The position numbers were made by a program, and so were the translations under genes. A stretch of DNA of 64,000 bases from JAXGOI01 sp040767605 (lineage in GTDB: Bacteria; Bacillota; Dehalobacteriia; UBA4068): the NCBI GenBank assembly GCA_040767605.1, contig JAXGOI010000001.1, forward strand, positions 1,178,001 through 1,242,000. The letters run 5' to 3'. The notes below the pieces were generated by a model, which was given only the letters and a program-made list of their open reading frames with translations, was not told the DNA's origin and searched no databases. Below, piece by piece: positions 17,132-28,340 of the stretch. Numbering within the stretch: position 1 is the first letter of the stretch; each line of letters starts with the position of its first letter.

Positions 17132-17605
17132 ATGAAAGAAAAAGAAGTTCTTATGTCTTTTGACGGCCTTAAAAAAATGGAAGAAGAGCTGGAATTCCTT
17201 AAAACGGTACGCCGCAGAGAGGTTGCCGGCCGGATTAAGCAGGCGATTGAATTTGGGGATATAAGCGAAAACTCCGAATATGAAGATGCCAAAAATGAAC
17301 AGGCCTTTATAGAAGGCAGCATTATGGCCCTGGAGAAGAAGCTCCGTAATGCCAGAATAATTGATGCAAGCGATTATAATGGGGATACTATTGCCGTCGG
17401 CTCTACCGTAAAAATAAAAAATCTGGACAAAGATATAATTATGGAATATACAATAGTAGGCTCGGTGGAAACCAACCCCGCCCAAAAGAAGATTTCCAAT
17501 GAAAGCCCGGTGGGCAAGGGGCTCTTAGGCCATAAAGTTGGGGATGTTTTTGAAATTACTATTCCTGCCGGTATACTTAAAGTAGAGGTTTTAGAGATAA
17601 AATAA
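17132..17605 (+). CDS. greA: Transcription elongation factor GreA
   Basis: Rescues backtracked RNA polymerase by stimulating transcript cleavage. ATG 17132 is chosen because GGGAGG precedes it; the frame extends upstream but without a site. The 157-residue product has the N-terminal coiled coil, including LKKMEEELEFLK, with the acidic tip NSEYEDAKNEQAFIEG, and the C-terminal FKBP-like domain with ESPVGKGLLGHKVGD. It is followed by lysS, as in many Bacillota. Confidence 0.95.
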   Translation: MKEKEVLMSFDGLKKMEEELEFLKTVRRREVAGRIKQAIEFGDISENSEYEDAKNEQAFIEGSIMALEKKLRNARIIDASDYNGDTIAVGSTVKIKNLDKDIIMEYTIVGSVETNPAQKKISNESPVGKGLLGHKVGDVFEITIPAGILKVEVLEIK

Positions 17606-17614
17606 GCATAGCCT

Positions 17615-17640
17615 TGGGGCGGACGGTAACCGTCCGCTCC
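17615..17640 (+). other. GC-rich hairpin between greA and lysS
   Basis: GCGGACGG pairs with CCGTCCGC around a TAA loop. Only CCTTTAATT follows, so termination would be weak; it may stabilise the greA 3' end. Confidence 0.5.
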
Positions 17641-17674
17641 CTTTAATTGCAAACAAAACAAGGGGGTAAATGCT

Positions 17675-19141
17675 TTGTTAGATTTAGATTTTAATGAACA
17701 GATGCAAATTAGGGTTAACAAAATGGACGAGCTTGAAGCCTTGGGTATCGACCCGTTTGGGGCCTCCTTTAAGCGCAGCCATACCGCAGAAGAAATACTT
17801 GAAAATTTTCAACAGCTGGAAGGGAAGGATGTTATAATTTGCGGGCGGGTAATGTCCATCCGCGAGCATGGGAAGGCCTGTTTTATAAATATTGCGGATT
17901 TCTCCGGCAGTCTTCAGGTTTATATTCGTGAGGATTATGTGGGGGAGGAGCAGTTTTCTAATTTCAGACTTTGGGATATCGGAGATATTGCCGGGGTGCG
18001 GGGGGAGGTATTCCGCACAAAACGGGGGGAAATCTCCATTAAGGCCAGAGACTTAAACTTTTTGACTAAAAGCCTCAGGCCCCTGCCGGAAAAATGGCAT
18101 GGTCTAAAGGATGTAGAGCTGCGCTACCGCCAGCGCTATTTAGATTTAATTGTAAACCCCGATGTAAGGCATACCTTTGTAAACAGGAGTAAAATAATTT
18201 CCGCCATTCGCCGCTATCTGGACGGCCTGGGCTTTCTTGAGGTTGAAACACCCACCCTGCATTCTATTGCCGGAGGCGCCGCGGCAAGGCCCTTTGCCAC
18301 CCATCATAATGCTTTGGATATTGAGCTTTTTATGCGGATTGCTCTAGAGCTGCCCCTAAAGCGGCTTATTGTAGGCGGTTTAGAAAAGGTTTATGAAATC
18401 GGCCGCGTTTTTAGGAATGAGGGAGTTTCCATTAAGCATAATCCCGAATTTACCATGCTGGAGCTTTATGAGGCTTACAGCGATTATCATGGTATGATGG
18501 AATTAACGGAGAATCTTATTTCCTCGGTGGCAAAAGAGATTTTAGGCAGCGATAAAATAAACTTTCAGGGGCAGGAAATCTCCCTGGCGGCCCCCTGGCG
18601 CAGAATTACCATGCTGGATGCCATAAAAGAATATTCCGGCATTGATTTCTCTCAAATAAAAACCGATGAAGAGGCCCATGAAGCCGCAAGGCTTGCCGGC
18701 ATTCCCGTAGAAGAGGATGCTACCCGCGGGCATATTATAAATGCATTTTTTGAAGAGAAGGTAGAGGACCATTTAATTCAGCCTACCTTTATTATGGATT
18801 ACCCTATTGAAATTTCTCCCCTAACTAAAGAGAAAAAAGCGGAGCCGGGGCTTACCTATCGTTTTGAGGCTTTTATTTACGGCTGGGAACTGGCAAATGC
18901 ATATTCCGAGCTGAACGACCCACTTGACCAGAGAAAGCGCTTCGCCGCCCAAATGGAGGAGCGGGCCAAGGGTAATGAGGAAGCCAATGAAACCGATGAG
19001 GATTTCCTCCGGGCTTTAGAATATGGCATGCCTCCGACAGGGGGGTTAGGTATAGGGATAGACAGGTTAATTATGTTCCTGACTAATTCCCCTTCCATTA
19101 GAGATGTTATTCTCTTCCCCACCATGAGGCCAAAGGATTAA
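17675..19141 (+). CDS. lysS: Lysyl-tRNA synthetase, class II
   Basis: Charges tRNA-Lys. The TTG start has AAGGGGG upstream. The 488-residue protein has the N-terminal OB fold (about residues 55-150), then class II motif 1 in KIISAIRRYLDGLGFLEVETPTL, motif 2 in FRNEGVSIKHNPEFTMLELYEAYSDY, and motif 3 in GGLGIGIDRLIM. A terminator follows before the rRNA promoters. The lysS-rrn neighbourhood is also seen in B. subtilis. Confidence 0.97.
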   Translation: MLDLDFNEQMQIRVNKMDELEALGIDPFGASFKRSHTAEEILENFQQLEGKDVIICGRVMSIREHGKACFINIADFSGSLQVYIREDYVGEEQFSNFRLWDIGDIAGVRGEVFRTKRGEISIKARDLNFLTKSLRPLPEKWHGLKDVELRYRQRYLDLIVNPDVRHTFVNRSKIISAIRRYLDGLGFLEVETPTLHSIAGGAAARPFATHHNALDIELFMRIALELPLKRLIVGGLEKVYEIGRVFRNEGVSIKHNPEFTMLELYEAYSDYHGMMELTENLISSVAKEILGSDKINFQGQEISLAAPWRRITMLDAIKEYSGIDFSQIKTDEEAHEAARLAGIPVEEDATRGHIINAFFEEKVEDHLIQPTFIMDYPIEISPLTKEKKAEPGLTYRFEAFIYGWELANAYSELNDPLDQRKRFAAQMEERAKGNEEANETDEDFLRALEYGMPPTGGLGIGIDRLIMFLTNSPSIRDVILFPTMRPKD

Positions 19142-19273
19142 ACTCCCGTTTATTTTAATTGCTCAACCCGGCCGCCATATATTTAGCCTTTCTATATATA
19201 GTAGAAATATATATGAGAAAGTGGCAAAGGCGGTTTTAAGAGCCTTACAGTTTAAAAGCTAAGCTCCTTTTAA

Positions 19274-19307
19274 AAGAGGCAGGGGCCAAAAGCTCCGGCC
19301 TCTTTTT
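19274..19307 (+). terminator. Terminator after lysS
   Basis: AGAGGC ... GCCTCT with an inner GC-rich stem, followed by TTTTT. Confidence 0.82.
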
Positions 19308-19336
19308 GATTTATATTTAAAATTATTTAAAATATA

Positions 19337-19365
19337 TTGACAAGGTATTGACCTTATGGTATATT
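19337..19365 (+). promoter_or_regulatory. rRNA operon promoter P1
   Basis: TTGACA (19337-19342), 17 bp, TATATT (19360-19365). Confidence 0.82.
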
Positions 19366-19432
19366 TAAAATCGCCTTGCAAAAAGGCAATTGTTTTTCTT
19401 GGGGGAACCTTAAAAAAACCCTAAAAAAGCAG

Positions 19433-19462
19433 TTGACAAAAGGTGATAGGAAATGATACAAT
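19433..19462 (+). promoter_or_regulatory. rRNA operon promoter P2
   Basis: TTGACA (19433-19438), 18 bp, TACAAT (19457-19462). A short hairpin GCGCCC/GGGCG and a boxA-like GTCTTTGAGAA (about 19496-19506) follow, the usual antitermination arrangement of rRNA operons. Confidence 0.82.
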
Positions 19463-19508
19463 AGCGGAGCGCCCATAAGGGCGAGAGAAGCAGAGGTCTT
19501 TGAGAACT

Positions 19509-19523
19509 AAATAGTGAAATGCC
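19509..19523 (+). other. 5' arm of the pre-16S processing stem
   Basis: AAATAGTGAAATGCC can pair, with one bulge, with GGCATTCACTATTT at 21268-21281, enclosing the 16S rRNA. This is the expected RNase III stem. Confidence 0.75.
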
Positions 19524-19639
19524 AAAAAAGCGTAAAAAAAGTCCTTTAGTTATATTCCGAAAGAAATATTCAAAAGGTTAAAAGAAGAGCCAAAAGGCTC
19601 GAAATAAAGATAATCAATGCTTCGGCAAAGATATAAATT

Positions 19640-21411
<1,772 letters not shown>

Positions 21412-21896
21412 GGTCAAGATAATAAGAGCGTATGGCGGATGCCTAGGTATGCCAAGAGTCGAAGAAGGACGTGGTTAACTGCGAAAAGCTTCGGGGGAGC
21501 CGTAAGCAGGCAAAGATCCGGAGATATCCGAATGGGGCAACCCGCATGGAATAATATCCATGCATCATATACTGAATAAAATAGGTATATGAAGACAACC
21601 CGGGGAACTGAAACATCTAATTACCCGGAGGAAAAGAAAGAAAACTCGATTCCCCCAGTAGCGGCGAGCGAAGAGGGAAGAGCCTAAACCAAGTGTTTCG
21701 GCACTTGGGGTTGCAGGACTTCCGCAATCAAGCAAGAGCTAATTGAAGAGGACTGGAAAGTCCCGCCAAAGAAGGTAAAAGCCCTGTAGGTGAAAGCTTA
21801 AGTGCGAGGGAAGTATCCTAAGTACCGCGGGACACGTGAAACCCCGTGGGAATCCGGGGGGCCCACCCCAAGGTTGAAGGCTAAATACTCCTTGGC

Positions 21897-21936
<40 letters not shown>

Positions 21937-22527
21937 CACCCCGGGAGGAGTGAAAAAGAACCTGAAACCATATGCTTACAAACCGTCAGAGCACTTTAAA
22001 TGTGTGATGGCGTACTTTTTGTAGAACGGACCGGCGAGTTACGATTGCAGGCGAGGTTAAGTTGAAGAGACGAAGCCGTAGCGAAAGCGAGTCTTAATAG
22101 GGCGAGTAGTCTGTAATCGTAGACCCGAAACCCGGTGATCTACCCATGTCCAGGGTGAAACTTAGGTAAGACTGAGCGGAGGCCCGAACCGACTTACGTT
22201 AAAAAGTGAGGGGATGAGGTGTGGGTAGGGGTGAAATGCCAATCGAACCGGGAGATAGCTGGTTCTCCCCGAAATAGCTTTAGGGCTAGCCTCGTAGCGT
22301 TATTAATGGCGGTAGAGCACTGTTTTGGCTAGGCCTTACCAGGTTACCGAACTTTCACAAACTACGAATGCCATTAATATGCACGGGAGTCAGACTGTGG
22401 GGGATAAGCTTCATAGTCGAAAGGGAAACAGCCCAGATCTACAGCTAAGGTCCCAAAGTGTGTGCTAAGTGGAAAAGGATGTAGGGTCGCGTAAACAACC
22501 AGGATGTTGGCTCAGAAGCAGCCACCA

Positions 22528-22563
<36 letters not shown>

Positions 22564-22612
22564 CCTGCGCCGAAAATGTAACGGGGCTCAAGCACACCAC
22601 CGAAGCTTAGGG

Positions 22613-22991
22613 ATTGTGTGTGTAATTAAGATAATTGCGATATTGGTTAATGTGATTTGCGGTGCGAGGTAACGAGCAGCGCCAAATGCTTTAAGCTAAA
22701 ACACAACAATTGAGTTGAGTTTAAGGATATTAAACACAACAATTGAGTTGAGTTTAAGGATATTAAACACAACAATTGAGTTGAGTTTAAGGATATTAAA
22801 CACAACAATTAAGTTGAGTTTAAGGATATTAAACACAACAATTAAGTTGAGTTTAAGGATATTAAACACAACAATTAAGTTGAGTTTAAAAATATTAAAC
22901 ACAACAACTGAGTTGGGTTTAAAGATGTTAAACACAACAAGAATATGTGTTAGGCAAAGATATCAGCAATTGTTTTAATTACACACACAAT
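22613..22991 (+). other. 23S rRNA intervening sequence in helix 45
   Basis: The sequence departs from normal 23S after CACCGAAGCTTAGG and resumes at GGTAGGGGAGCGTTCTGT; in E. coli only a short helix 45 lies between these points. The insert is closed by a perfect 15-bp repeat (22613-22627 with 22977-22991). The pairing continues inward: AA/TT, a 3x3 internal loop, AATTGC/GCAATT, one bulge, then GATAT/ATATC, 28 bp in all. Helix 45 is an established site of RNase III-excised intervening sequences in other bacteria. The interior holds a hairpin near 22659-22683 and a seven-unit tandem repeat. Confidence 0.9.
22702..22940 (+). repeat. Seven 33-nt tandem units plus a partial eighth, inside the 23S insert
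   Basis: Units begin with CACAAC at 22702, 22735, 22768, 22801, 22834, 22867 and 22900; an eighth starts at 22933 and breaks off after 8 nt. Units 1-3 are identical, 4-5 differ from them by one base, unit 6 by three and unit 7 by five. Each unit holds two inverted repeats: CAAC-6 nt-GTTG and GTTTAA-5 nt-TTAAAC. Every substitution lies in a hairpin loop or the one-base spacer. Because 33 is divisible by 3, both strands are stop-free across the array, but no ribosome binding site supports coding. Confidence 0.97.
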
Positions 22992-23709
22992 CGGTAGGGG
23001 AGCGTTCTGTATGCATCGAAGCTATACCGTAAGGAGTGGTGGAGCGTACAGAAGTGAGAATGCCGGTATGAGTACACGATAAGGCAGGTGAGAATCCTGC
23101 CCGCCGAAAATCTAAGGATTCCTGGGGAAGGCTCGTCCGCCCAGGGTAAGTCGGGACCTAAGCCGAGGCGTAAAGCGTAGGCGATGGACAACTGGTTAAG
23201 ATTCCAGTACTAACTGTAACCGTTATTAGGATGGGGTGACACAGGAAGGTAGGCACAGCCCACCGTTGGTCGAGTGGGTCCAAGCAGGTAGGAGGAATGG
23301 TAGGCAAATCCGCCATTCATAAACTCTGAGAGGTGATGGGGAGCGAAATTTAGTAGCGAACTGGCTGATCCTAAACTGTCAAGAAAAGCCTCTAACGAGG
23401 TTGCACAGGTACCGTACCGCAAACCGACACAGGTAGATAGGATGAGAAATCTAAGGCGCGCGAGAGAACCTTTGTTAAGGAACTCGGCAAAATGACCCCG
23501 TAACTTAGGGAGAAGGGTCTTCCCGATAGTGTGACATTTTAACTGATGAAGCATGAGGTGGCCGCAGAGAAGAGGCCCAAGCGACTGTTTATCAAAACAC
23601 ACGAGCCTCGCAAAGTCGAAAGACGACGTATAGGCGCTGACGCCTGCCCGGTGCTGGAAGGTTAAGAGGAGAGCTTAGCGGCAACGCGAAGGTTTGAATT
23701 GAAGCCCCA

Positions 23710-23794
<85 letters not shown>

Positions 23795-24052
23795 TTTGGG
23801 CACTGTCTCAACAAGGGGCTCGGTGAAATTGTAATACCGGTGAAGATACCGGTTACCTGCGACAGGACAGAAAGACCCCGTGGAGCTTTACTGCAACCTG
23901 ATATTGGGTTTTGGTATATCATGTACAGCATAGGTGGGAGGCATAGAAGCTAGGACGCTAGTCTTAGTGGAGCCACCGTTGGGATACCACTCTTGGTGTA
24001 CTGAAATTCTAACATCACGCCGTAAGCCGGCTGGTGGACAGTGTCAGGCGGA

Positions 24053-24095
<43 letters not shown>

Positions 24096-24159
24096 GCCAA
24101 GGTCTTCCCTCAGTCCGGATGGAAACCGGACGCAGAGTGTAAAGGCAGAAGGGAGCTTG

Positions 24160-24211
<52 letters not shown>

Positions 24212-24234
24212 CGGCTCCGAGTGGAAGGGCCGTC

Positions 24235-24310
<76 letters not shown>

Positions 24311-24311
24311 G

Positions 24312-24343
<32 letters not shown>

Positions 24344-24347
24344 TAGT

Positions 24348-24381
<34 letters not shown>

Positions 24382-24389
24382 TGGTACGT

Positions 24390-24432
<43 letters not shown>

Positions 24433-24549
24433 TCGCAGGCGCAGGAAATTTGAGAGGATCTGTCCCTAGTACGAGAGGACCGGGGTGGACGAACCGCTGG
24501 TGCACCAGTTATCTTGCCAAAGGTACAGCTGGGTAGCTATGTTCGGACG

Positions 24550-24582
<33 letters not shown>

Positions 24583-24714
24583 CCCCTCAAGATGAGATTT
24601 CCCACAGCAAAAGCTGGTAAGACTCCAGAAAGACTAACTGGTAGATAGGCCGGATGTGGAAGGGCAGCAATGCCCGGAGCTGACCGGTACTAATAGGTCG
24701 AGGGCTTGACCTTT

Positions 24715-24923
24715 AAGTCTTAAAGAAAGCGATTCACTGTGTAGTTTTGGAAGAACAGAAGTCTGAAAAAGACTAAAGAATTCTTGCAAAAGCAAAAGAA
24801 ATATAGTAAAATGACAATTGCTGGATAAAGGCGGGAATAAATGTTATACTAAGTTAGTAAACAAAGAGGGTATAACAAAAGAAGATTTGAACAAAAGAAG
24901 ATTTGAATAGAGAAAATAAAGTT
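24715..24923 (+). other. 23S-5S spacer
   Basis: Contains the 3' arm of the 23S processing stem (24735-24748) and a tandem 16-bp repeat, AACAAAAGAAGATTTG at 24874-24889 and 24890-24905. No tRNA is seen. Confidence 0.8.
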
Positions 24924-25041
24924 TCCTGGCGGTTATGGCGGAGAGGCCACACCTGTTCCCATCCCGAACACAGAAGTTAAGCTCTCCTGCGCCGATGGTA
25001 CTTGGGACGCAGGTCCCCGGAAGAGTAGGGCACTGCCAGGT
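24924..25041 (+). rRNA. rrf: 5S ribosomal RNA
   Basis: About 118 nt from TCCTGGCGGTTATGGCGGAG to GCACTGCCAGGTT, whose ends pair. The loop CCCATCCCGAACACAGAAG is typical. End positions are estimated. Confidence 0.95.
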
Positions 25042-25050
25042 TTAAGTTTA

Positions 25051-25080
25051 AAAAGCTCCGGCTTATGGCCGGAGCTTTTA
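25051..25080 (+). terminator. Terminator of the rRNA operon
   Basis: AAAAGCTCCGG and CCGGAGCTTTT pair around a 7-nt loop, then TATTAT. Confidence 0.93.
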
Positions 25081-25135
25081 TTATATAAAAAACCCTATGT
25101 TTTATGTTTTTAATACAGATAAACCTTCAAAAAGT

Positions 25136-26196
25136 TTATTTTTTTAGGGGTTTAAGGCCGAAGGCTATGGCTCCCAAGGGAATTTTACGGCCTAAAAGTA
25201 CGATTTTATAGGAAAGGGCGGTAAAAAGAAAAGAGGCAATAAGAGTAATAGCAGCCAACAGCCCCTGATTTACGCTATAACAATAATGGATTAAAAAGAA
25301 GGTAAAGCCGGGGTGAATAAGATAAATCCCCAGGGAATAGCCCCCGATTAAAGAAAGAAAATTTAAACCGGGGCGAATTTCCTTTTCAGCCAATATCAAA
25401 GCAAGGCGCAGGAGAGCCAAAAATACGAAAAATACGAAAAAGTACCAATTGAGGGTATAAATAAAGGTATCCAGAGGCAGGCTACGCACAAGAAGGGATT
25501 TATGATACAGAAAATTAGCGGTAAATAGAAGAGCCGGGGTGTAAATTAACAGGCTGTGTTTTTTAAGCCCCGCCTTAATCTTTGAATAATTTAACCCAAT
25601 CCAAAGGCCGAGAAAGCCTAAGCTTATATACCAAAAATAGCTGGAAGCAAAATAAGGGCAGCGAGTATAAATATAGAGTAAACCAGCATTTGGCAGGAAA
25701 TGGCGCTTAAAAGAGCCATAAAAGGCTTATCCGCCGTTTTACGGGCTGCCCAAAGTAATGGCGGCAGGAGAATATAAAATTGAATAAGCAGGGCTAAAAA
25801 ATAAAGATGGGTATAGCTCCGCCCGGTTAAAAGCCAGGCTCCCCAATTGGCGGGGCTGAGAAAAGAGATAAAAGTTAATTCCCCTGTAAGCGTTCTGGCA
25901 GCTAAATAAAGAAGGCTCCAGATTAAATAGGGCAGGCCAATTTTAAGCAGCTTTTTGCGGTAAAAAACCCTCCAGTTAATTTTACCCATACCGGCGCTGT
26001 AAGTAACCATAATGGCGCTGATTAGAAAAAAACAGGGTACGGCGAAATTTAAGAGGCTTTGCCAGTAGTAGAAGAAATTATTGGGAATACTTAGAGATAA
26101 ATTGCGGATAGGAGTATTTAAAACATGAATTAAAACCACGGCTATAATAGCTATACCCCGCAAAATATCAATTTCTCTCAAATGTTTTTTAGGCAT
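25136..26196 (-). pseudogene. Membrane acyltransferase (acyltransferase 3 family), frameshifted
   Basis: Two minus-strand open frames together give about 350 residues, the length of an OafA/YrhL-like acyltransferase. The first piece (from 26196) starts REIDILRGIAIIAVVLIHV, the family's N-terminal signature, with several membrane helices. Translation in that frame stops at 25624. The protein resumes in the -1 frame from about 25710 as NAGLLYIYTRC, PYFASSYFWYISLGF and onward through the GYSLGIYLIHPGF motif to 25136. A one-base deletion near 25680-25715, or a sequencing error there, explains it. The usual role is O-acylation of a surface glycan. Confidence 0.82.
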
Positions 26197-26393
26197 ATCC
26201 GCCTCCGAATTACTTATTAAAAAAACATATTTAATGTTGGCACATAATTATAGCATTATGATTTAGCGAAAGCAAATCTAAAGCAGGGTTTTATCTGGCG
26301 GCGGGGGCTAATAAATTAATCCTAGTAAAGTGCTATCTATTATATGGACATTTAAACCCCTGTAGAGTATAATTAAACTAAAGGAGGCTGATT

Positions 26394-26918
26394 ATGAACA
26401 GAAAAACATCTTTGACTATTTTAACCCGCAGCGCTTTAATGCTTGCCGTAATATTGGCATCTCAGGGCTTGCATTTACCCCAAATGATAACCGGGCCGCT
26501 GGTTAACGCCGTACTTATTTATTCTACTCTTACTTTGGGGCTTACAAGCGGGGTTGTTTTAAGTATTTTAGCTGTTGTGGGCAGTTTTATTTTAGGGTTT
26601 ATGAAGGTTCCCCTGCCCCCTCTTATTCCCCTTATAATGCTGGCTAATATAGTTTTTGTTCTTTGCTTTAAGGCTTTTATTAAGGACGGTTCCTTAATTC
26701 GCTTAATAACTTCAATGATTACCGGGGCCTTTGCCAAGTTTTTGGTATTTTATTTAGGCATAAATTATATATTTAGCTGGCTCAATATTGTTGTTCCGGC
26801 TCCGGTTTATGCGGCTTTTGGGGCAATTCAGCTTTTGACGGCTGTTATTGGGGGTATTGTGGCTATTTTAGTGGATAGGGCCATTGGCGGCAGGGGCCGC
26901 CTGAAGGCCGGGGTTTAA
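26394..26918 (+). CDS. ECF transporter S-component-like membrane protein
   Basis: A 174-residue protein with about five membrane segments. It resembles the substrate-specific subunits of energy-coupling factor vitamin transporters in size and layout (SLTILTRSALMLAVILASQ at the N-terminus, NAVLIYSTLTLG, a glycine-rich end). AAGGAGG lies before the ATG. The ligand cannot be named. No AAT module is nearby, so it would depend on a shared energising unit elsewhere. Confidence 0.72.
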   Translation: MNRKTSLTILTRSALMLAVILASQGLHLPQMITGPLVNAVLIYSTLTLGLTSGVVLSILAVVGSFILGFMKVPLPPLIPLIMLANIVFVLCFKAFIKDGSLIRLITSMITGAFAKFLVFYLGINYIFSWLNIVVPAPVYAAFGAIQLLTAVIGGIVAILVDRAIGGRGRLKAGV

Positions 26919-26940
26919 AGCTTAATAAATTATGCATAAA

Positions 26941-26967
26941 GAGAACCGCTTTTGCGGTTCTTTTTTA
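26941..26967 (+). terminator. Terminator after the S-component gene
   Basis: GAACCGC and GCGGTTC pair around TTTT, followed by TTTTTT. Confidence 0.92.
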
Positions 26968-27096
26968 TGTTTAAAACATTCTTAAAATAAAAAGGCGGCG
27001 CTTTCCTCGCTTTAATTCCACCGGTTGTTTTGCATATTCCGGCCTTTTTAGGCATAAAAGATGGCAAGAGCGAGATATTTGCCGGGAGGAATTTAA

Positions 27097-27879
27097 ATGA
27101 TTTTTATTAAAAGAATGTTTGCAGATAAAAAAAGAGCGGCAAAAACCTTTGGGATAATCTTAATAGCCCTTTGTTTTCTGATAATAGGGGGCAAGGCCCT
27201 TAAAGCTCATTATCTTTTAAGCGAAGTTAGTAAAACTGTGCGCCTATTGCCAATTTATAAGGTAGATACAGATAAAAAAGCCCTTGCCATCAGCTTTGAT
27301 GCCAGTTGGGGGGCGGAGTATACGCCGGAGATTTTAGATATTTTAGATAGCCATCAGGTAAAAACCACCTTTTTTTTAGTGAATATCTGGCTTGAGGATT
27401 ACCCCGAAATGGCCGGGGAAATCAGCAATCGGGGGCATGAAATCGGCCTGCATTCCGCAACTCATCCCCACTTCAGCAAGTTAAGCCCTAAAAATATGGA
27501 GGAGGAATTAAATAAAAATTTTGCCTTGATTAATGAATTAACCGGCCAGAGCCCGGCGCTCTTTCGCCCTCCTTTCGGGGATTATAATAATCAGGTTATA
27601 AGGACTAGCCAGGGTTTGAACTTTCAGCCCATTCAATGGAGTATCGACAGCCTGGATTGGAAAGACCTCACAGCCGAAGAAATTAAAAAAAGGGTTTTAA
27701 AAAATATCGGCCCCGGAGATATTATCCTCTTCCATAATAACGGTAAAAATACCTCAAAGGCTCTGGATTCCATTATTAAAGAAATTAAAAGTATGGGCCT
27801 TGCAATTGTGCCCATAAGCGAGCTTTTATTAAAAGGGGATTGGTATATTGATTATAACGGAGTGCAAAAAGCCAAATAA
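27097..27879 (+). CDS. Polysaccharide deacetylase, PdaB-like
   Basis: NodB-fold deacetylase anchored by an N-terminal membrane segment (about residues 12-32), so it acts outside the membrane, probably on peptidoglycan or spore cortex. Motif 1 is SFDASWG, the sporulation-subgroup form in which the second Asp of the classical TFDDGP is replaced. Motif 2 is HSATHPHF, with the two metal histidines. FRPPFGDYN, IDSLDW and ILFHNN follow. GGGAGGA precedes the ATG and a terminator follows. PdaB in B. subtilis maintains spores; that role is inferred here. Confidence 0.88.
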   Translation: MIFIKRMFADKKRAAKTFGIILIALCFLIIGGKALKAHYLLSEVSKTVRLLPIYKVDTDKKALAISFDASWGAEYTPEILDILDSHQVKTTFFLVNIWLEDYPEMAGEISNRGHEIGLHSATHPHFSKLSPKNMEEELNKNFALINELTGQSPALFRPPFGDYNNQVIRTSQGLNFQPIQWSIDSLDWKDLTAEEIKKRVLKNIGPGDIILFHNNGKNTSKALDSIIKEIKSMGLAIVPISELLLKGDWYIDYNGVQKAK

Positions 27880-27912
27880 TAAGGCCGGGTAATTTAGCCC
27901 GGCCTTATTATT
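27878..27912 (+). terminator. Terminator after the deacetylase gene
   Basis: AATAAGGCCGGG and CCCGGCCTTATT pair around 8 nt, followed by ATTT. Confidence 0.9.
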
Positions 27913-27939
27913 TAATAGGCAGGTAAAATTTGTTTTTAA

Positions 27940-27968
27940 TAGACAAATAAATAGCGGGCTGGTATAAT
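27940..27968 (+). promoter_or_regulatory. Promoter of tRNA-Sec
   Basis: TAGACA (27940-27945), 17 bp, TATAAT (27963-27968), ten nt before the tRNA. Confidence 0.72.
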
Positions 27969-27977
27969 AGGGGCTAT

Positions 27978-28074
27978 GGGAGCGGGTCTGGTCTGGTGAC
28001 CGGCACGGACTTCAAATCCGATGTGGCGCGGTAAGCCCGCGTTTGGTGTGTTCGATTCACACACGTTCCCGCCA
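27978..28074 (+). tRNA. selC: Selenocysteine tRNA, anticodon TCA
   Basis: 97 nt including the encoded CCA. The acceptor stem is 8 bp long (GGGAGCGG with CGTTCCC; the eighth pair is a mismatch). There is a 6-bp D stem CTGGTC/GACCGG and the anticodon arm CGGACTTCAAATCCG. A long variable arm has CGCGG/CCGCG, and GTGTG/CACAC encloses the T loop TTCGATT. These are the bacterial tRNA-Sec hallmarks. selA, selB and selD are not in the window. Confidence 0.95.
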
Positions 28075-28108
28075 ATTAAAATCAATGCTTTGGCGGTTTA
28101 TAGTATAG

Positions 28109-28150
28109 AAGGCAGGCGCTTCCCAGAGTGTTGGCGTCTGTTTTTGCTCT
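28109..28150 (+). terminator. Terminator after tRNA-Sec
   Basis: CAGGCGC and GCGTCTG pair (one G-T) around about 13 nt, followed by TTTTTGCTCTTTTT. A short frame runs through this area, but it has no ribosome binding site and I do not call it a gene. Confidence 0.72.
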
Positions 28151-28340
28151 TTTTGGAGCGTCAGCCCATTCAAGGTAAAAGGTATCGGCAGGGCAATTTC
28201 TCTTATGGGGCACTTTATATTTTAGAAGTTTTTATGCCTGCATTAGGGGACGGGTTTTTATTATAAGATAACCAAAGAAACTCTCGCCTAGGGGATGAAA
28301 GAACATAAAAAGGGTGTTATTATAGGAAGGATGTTTTTAG

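Noticed and set aside
22702..22940. CRISPR array
   Set aside because: Units are contiguous with no unique spacers, and the array lies inside a 23S rRNA gene; no cas genes nearby.
22715..22978. Protein-coding gene in the 23S insert
   Set aside because: Open only because the repeat unit is divisible by 3; no ribosome binding site, no recognisable protein, and the region is embedded in rRNA.
24811..24850. Separate promoter for 5S rRNA
   Set aside because: A TATACT is present but the only -35-like sequence is 21 bp or more away; not convincing.
28021..28266. Open frame starting inside tRNA-Sec
   Set aside because: It begins within the tRNA and runs through its terminator; no ribosome binding site.
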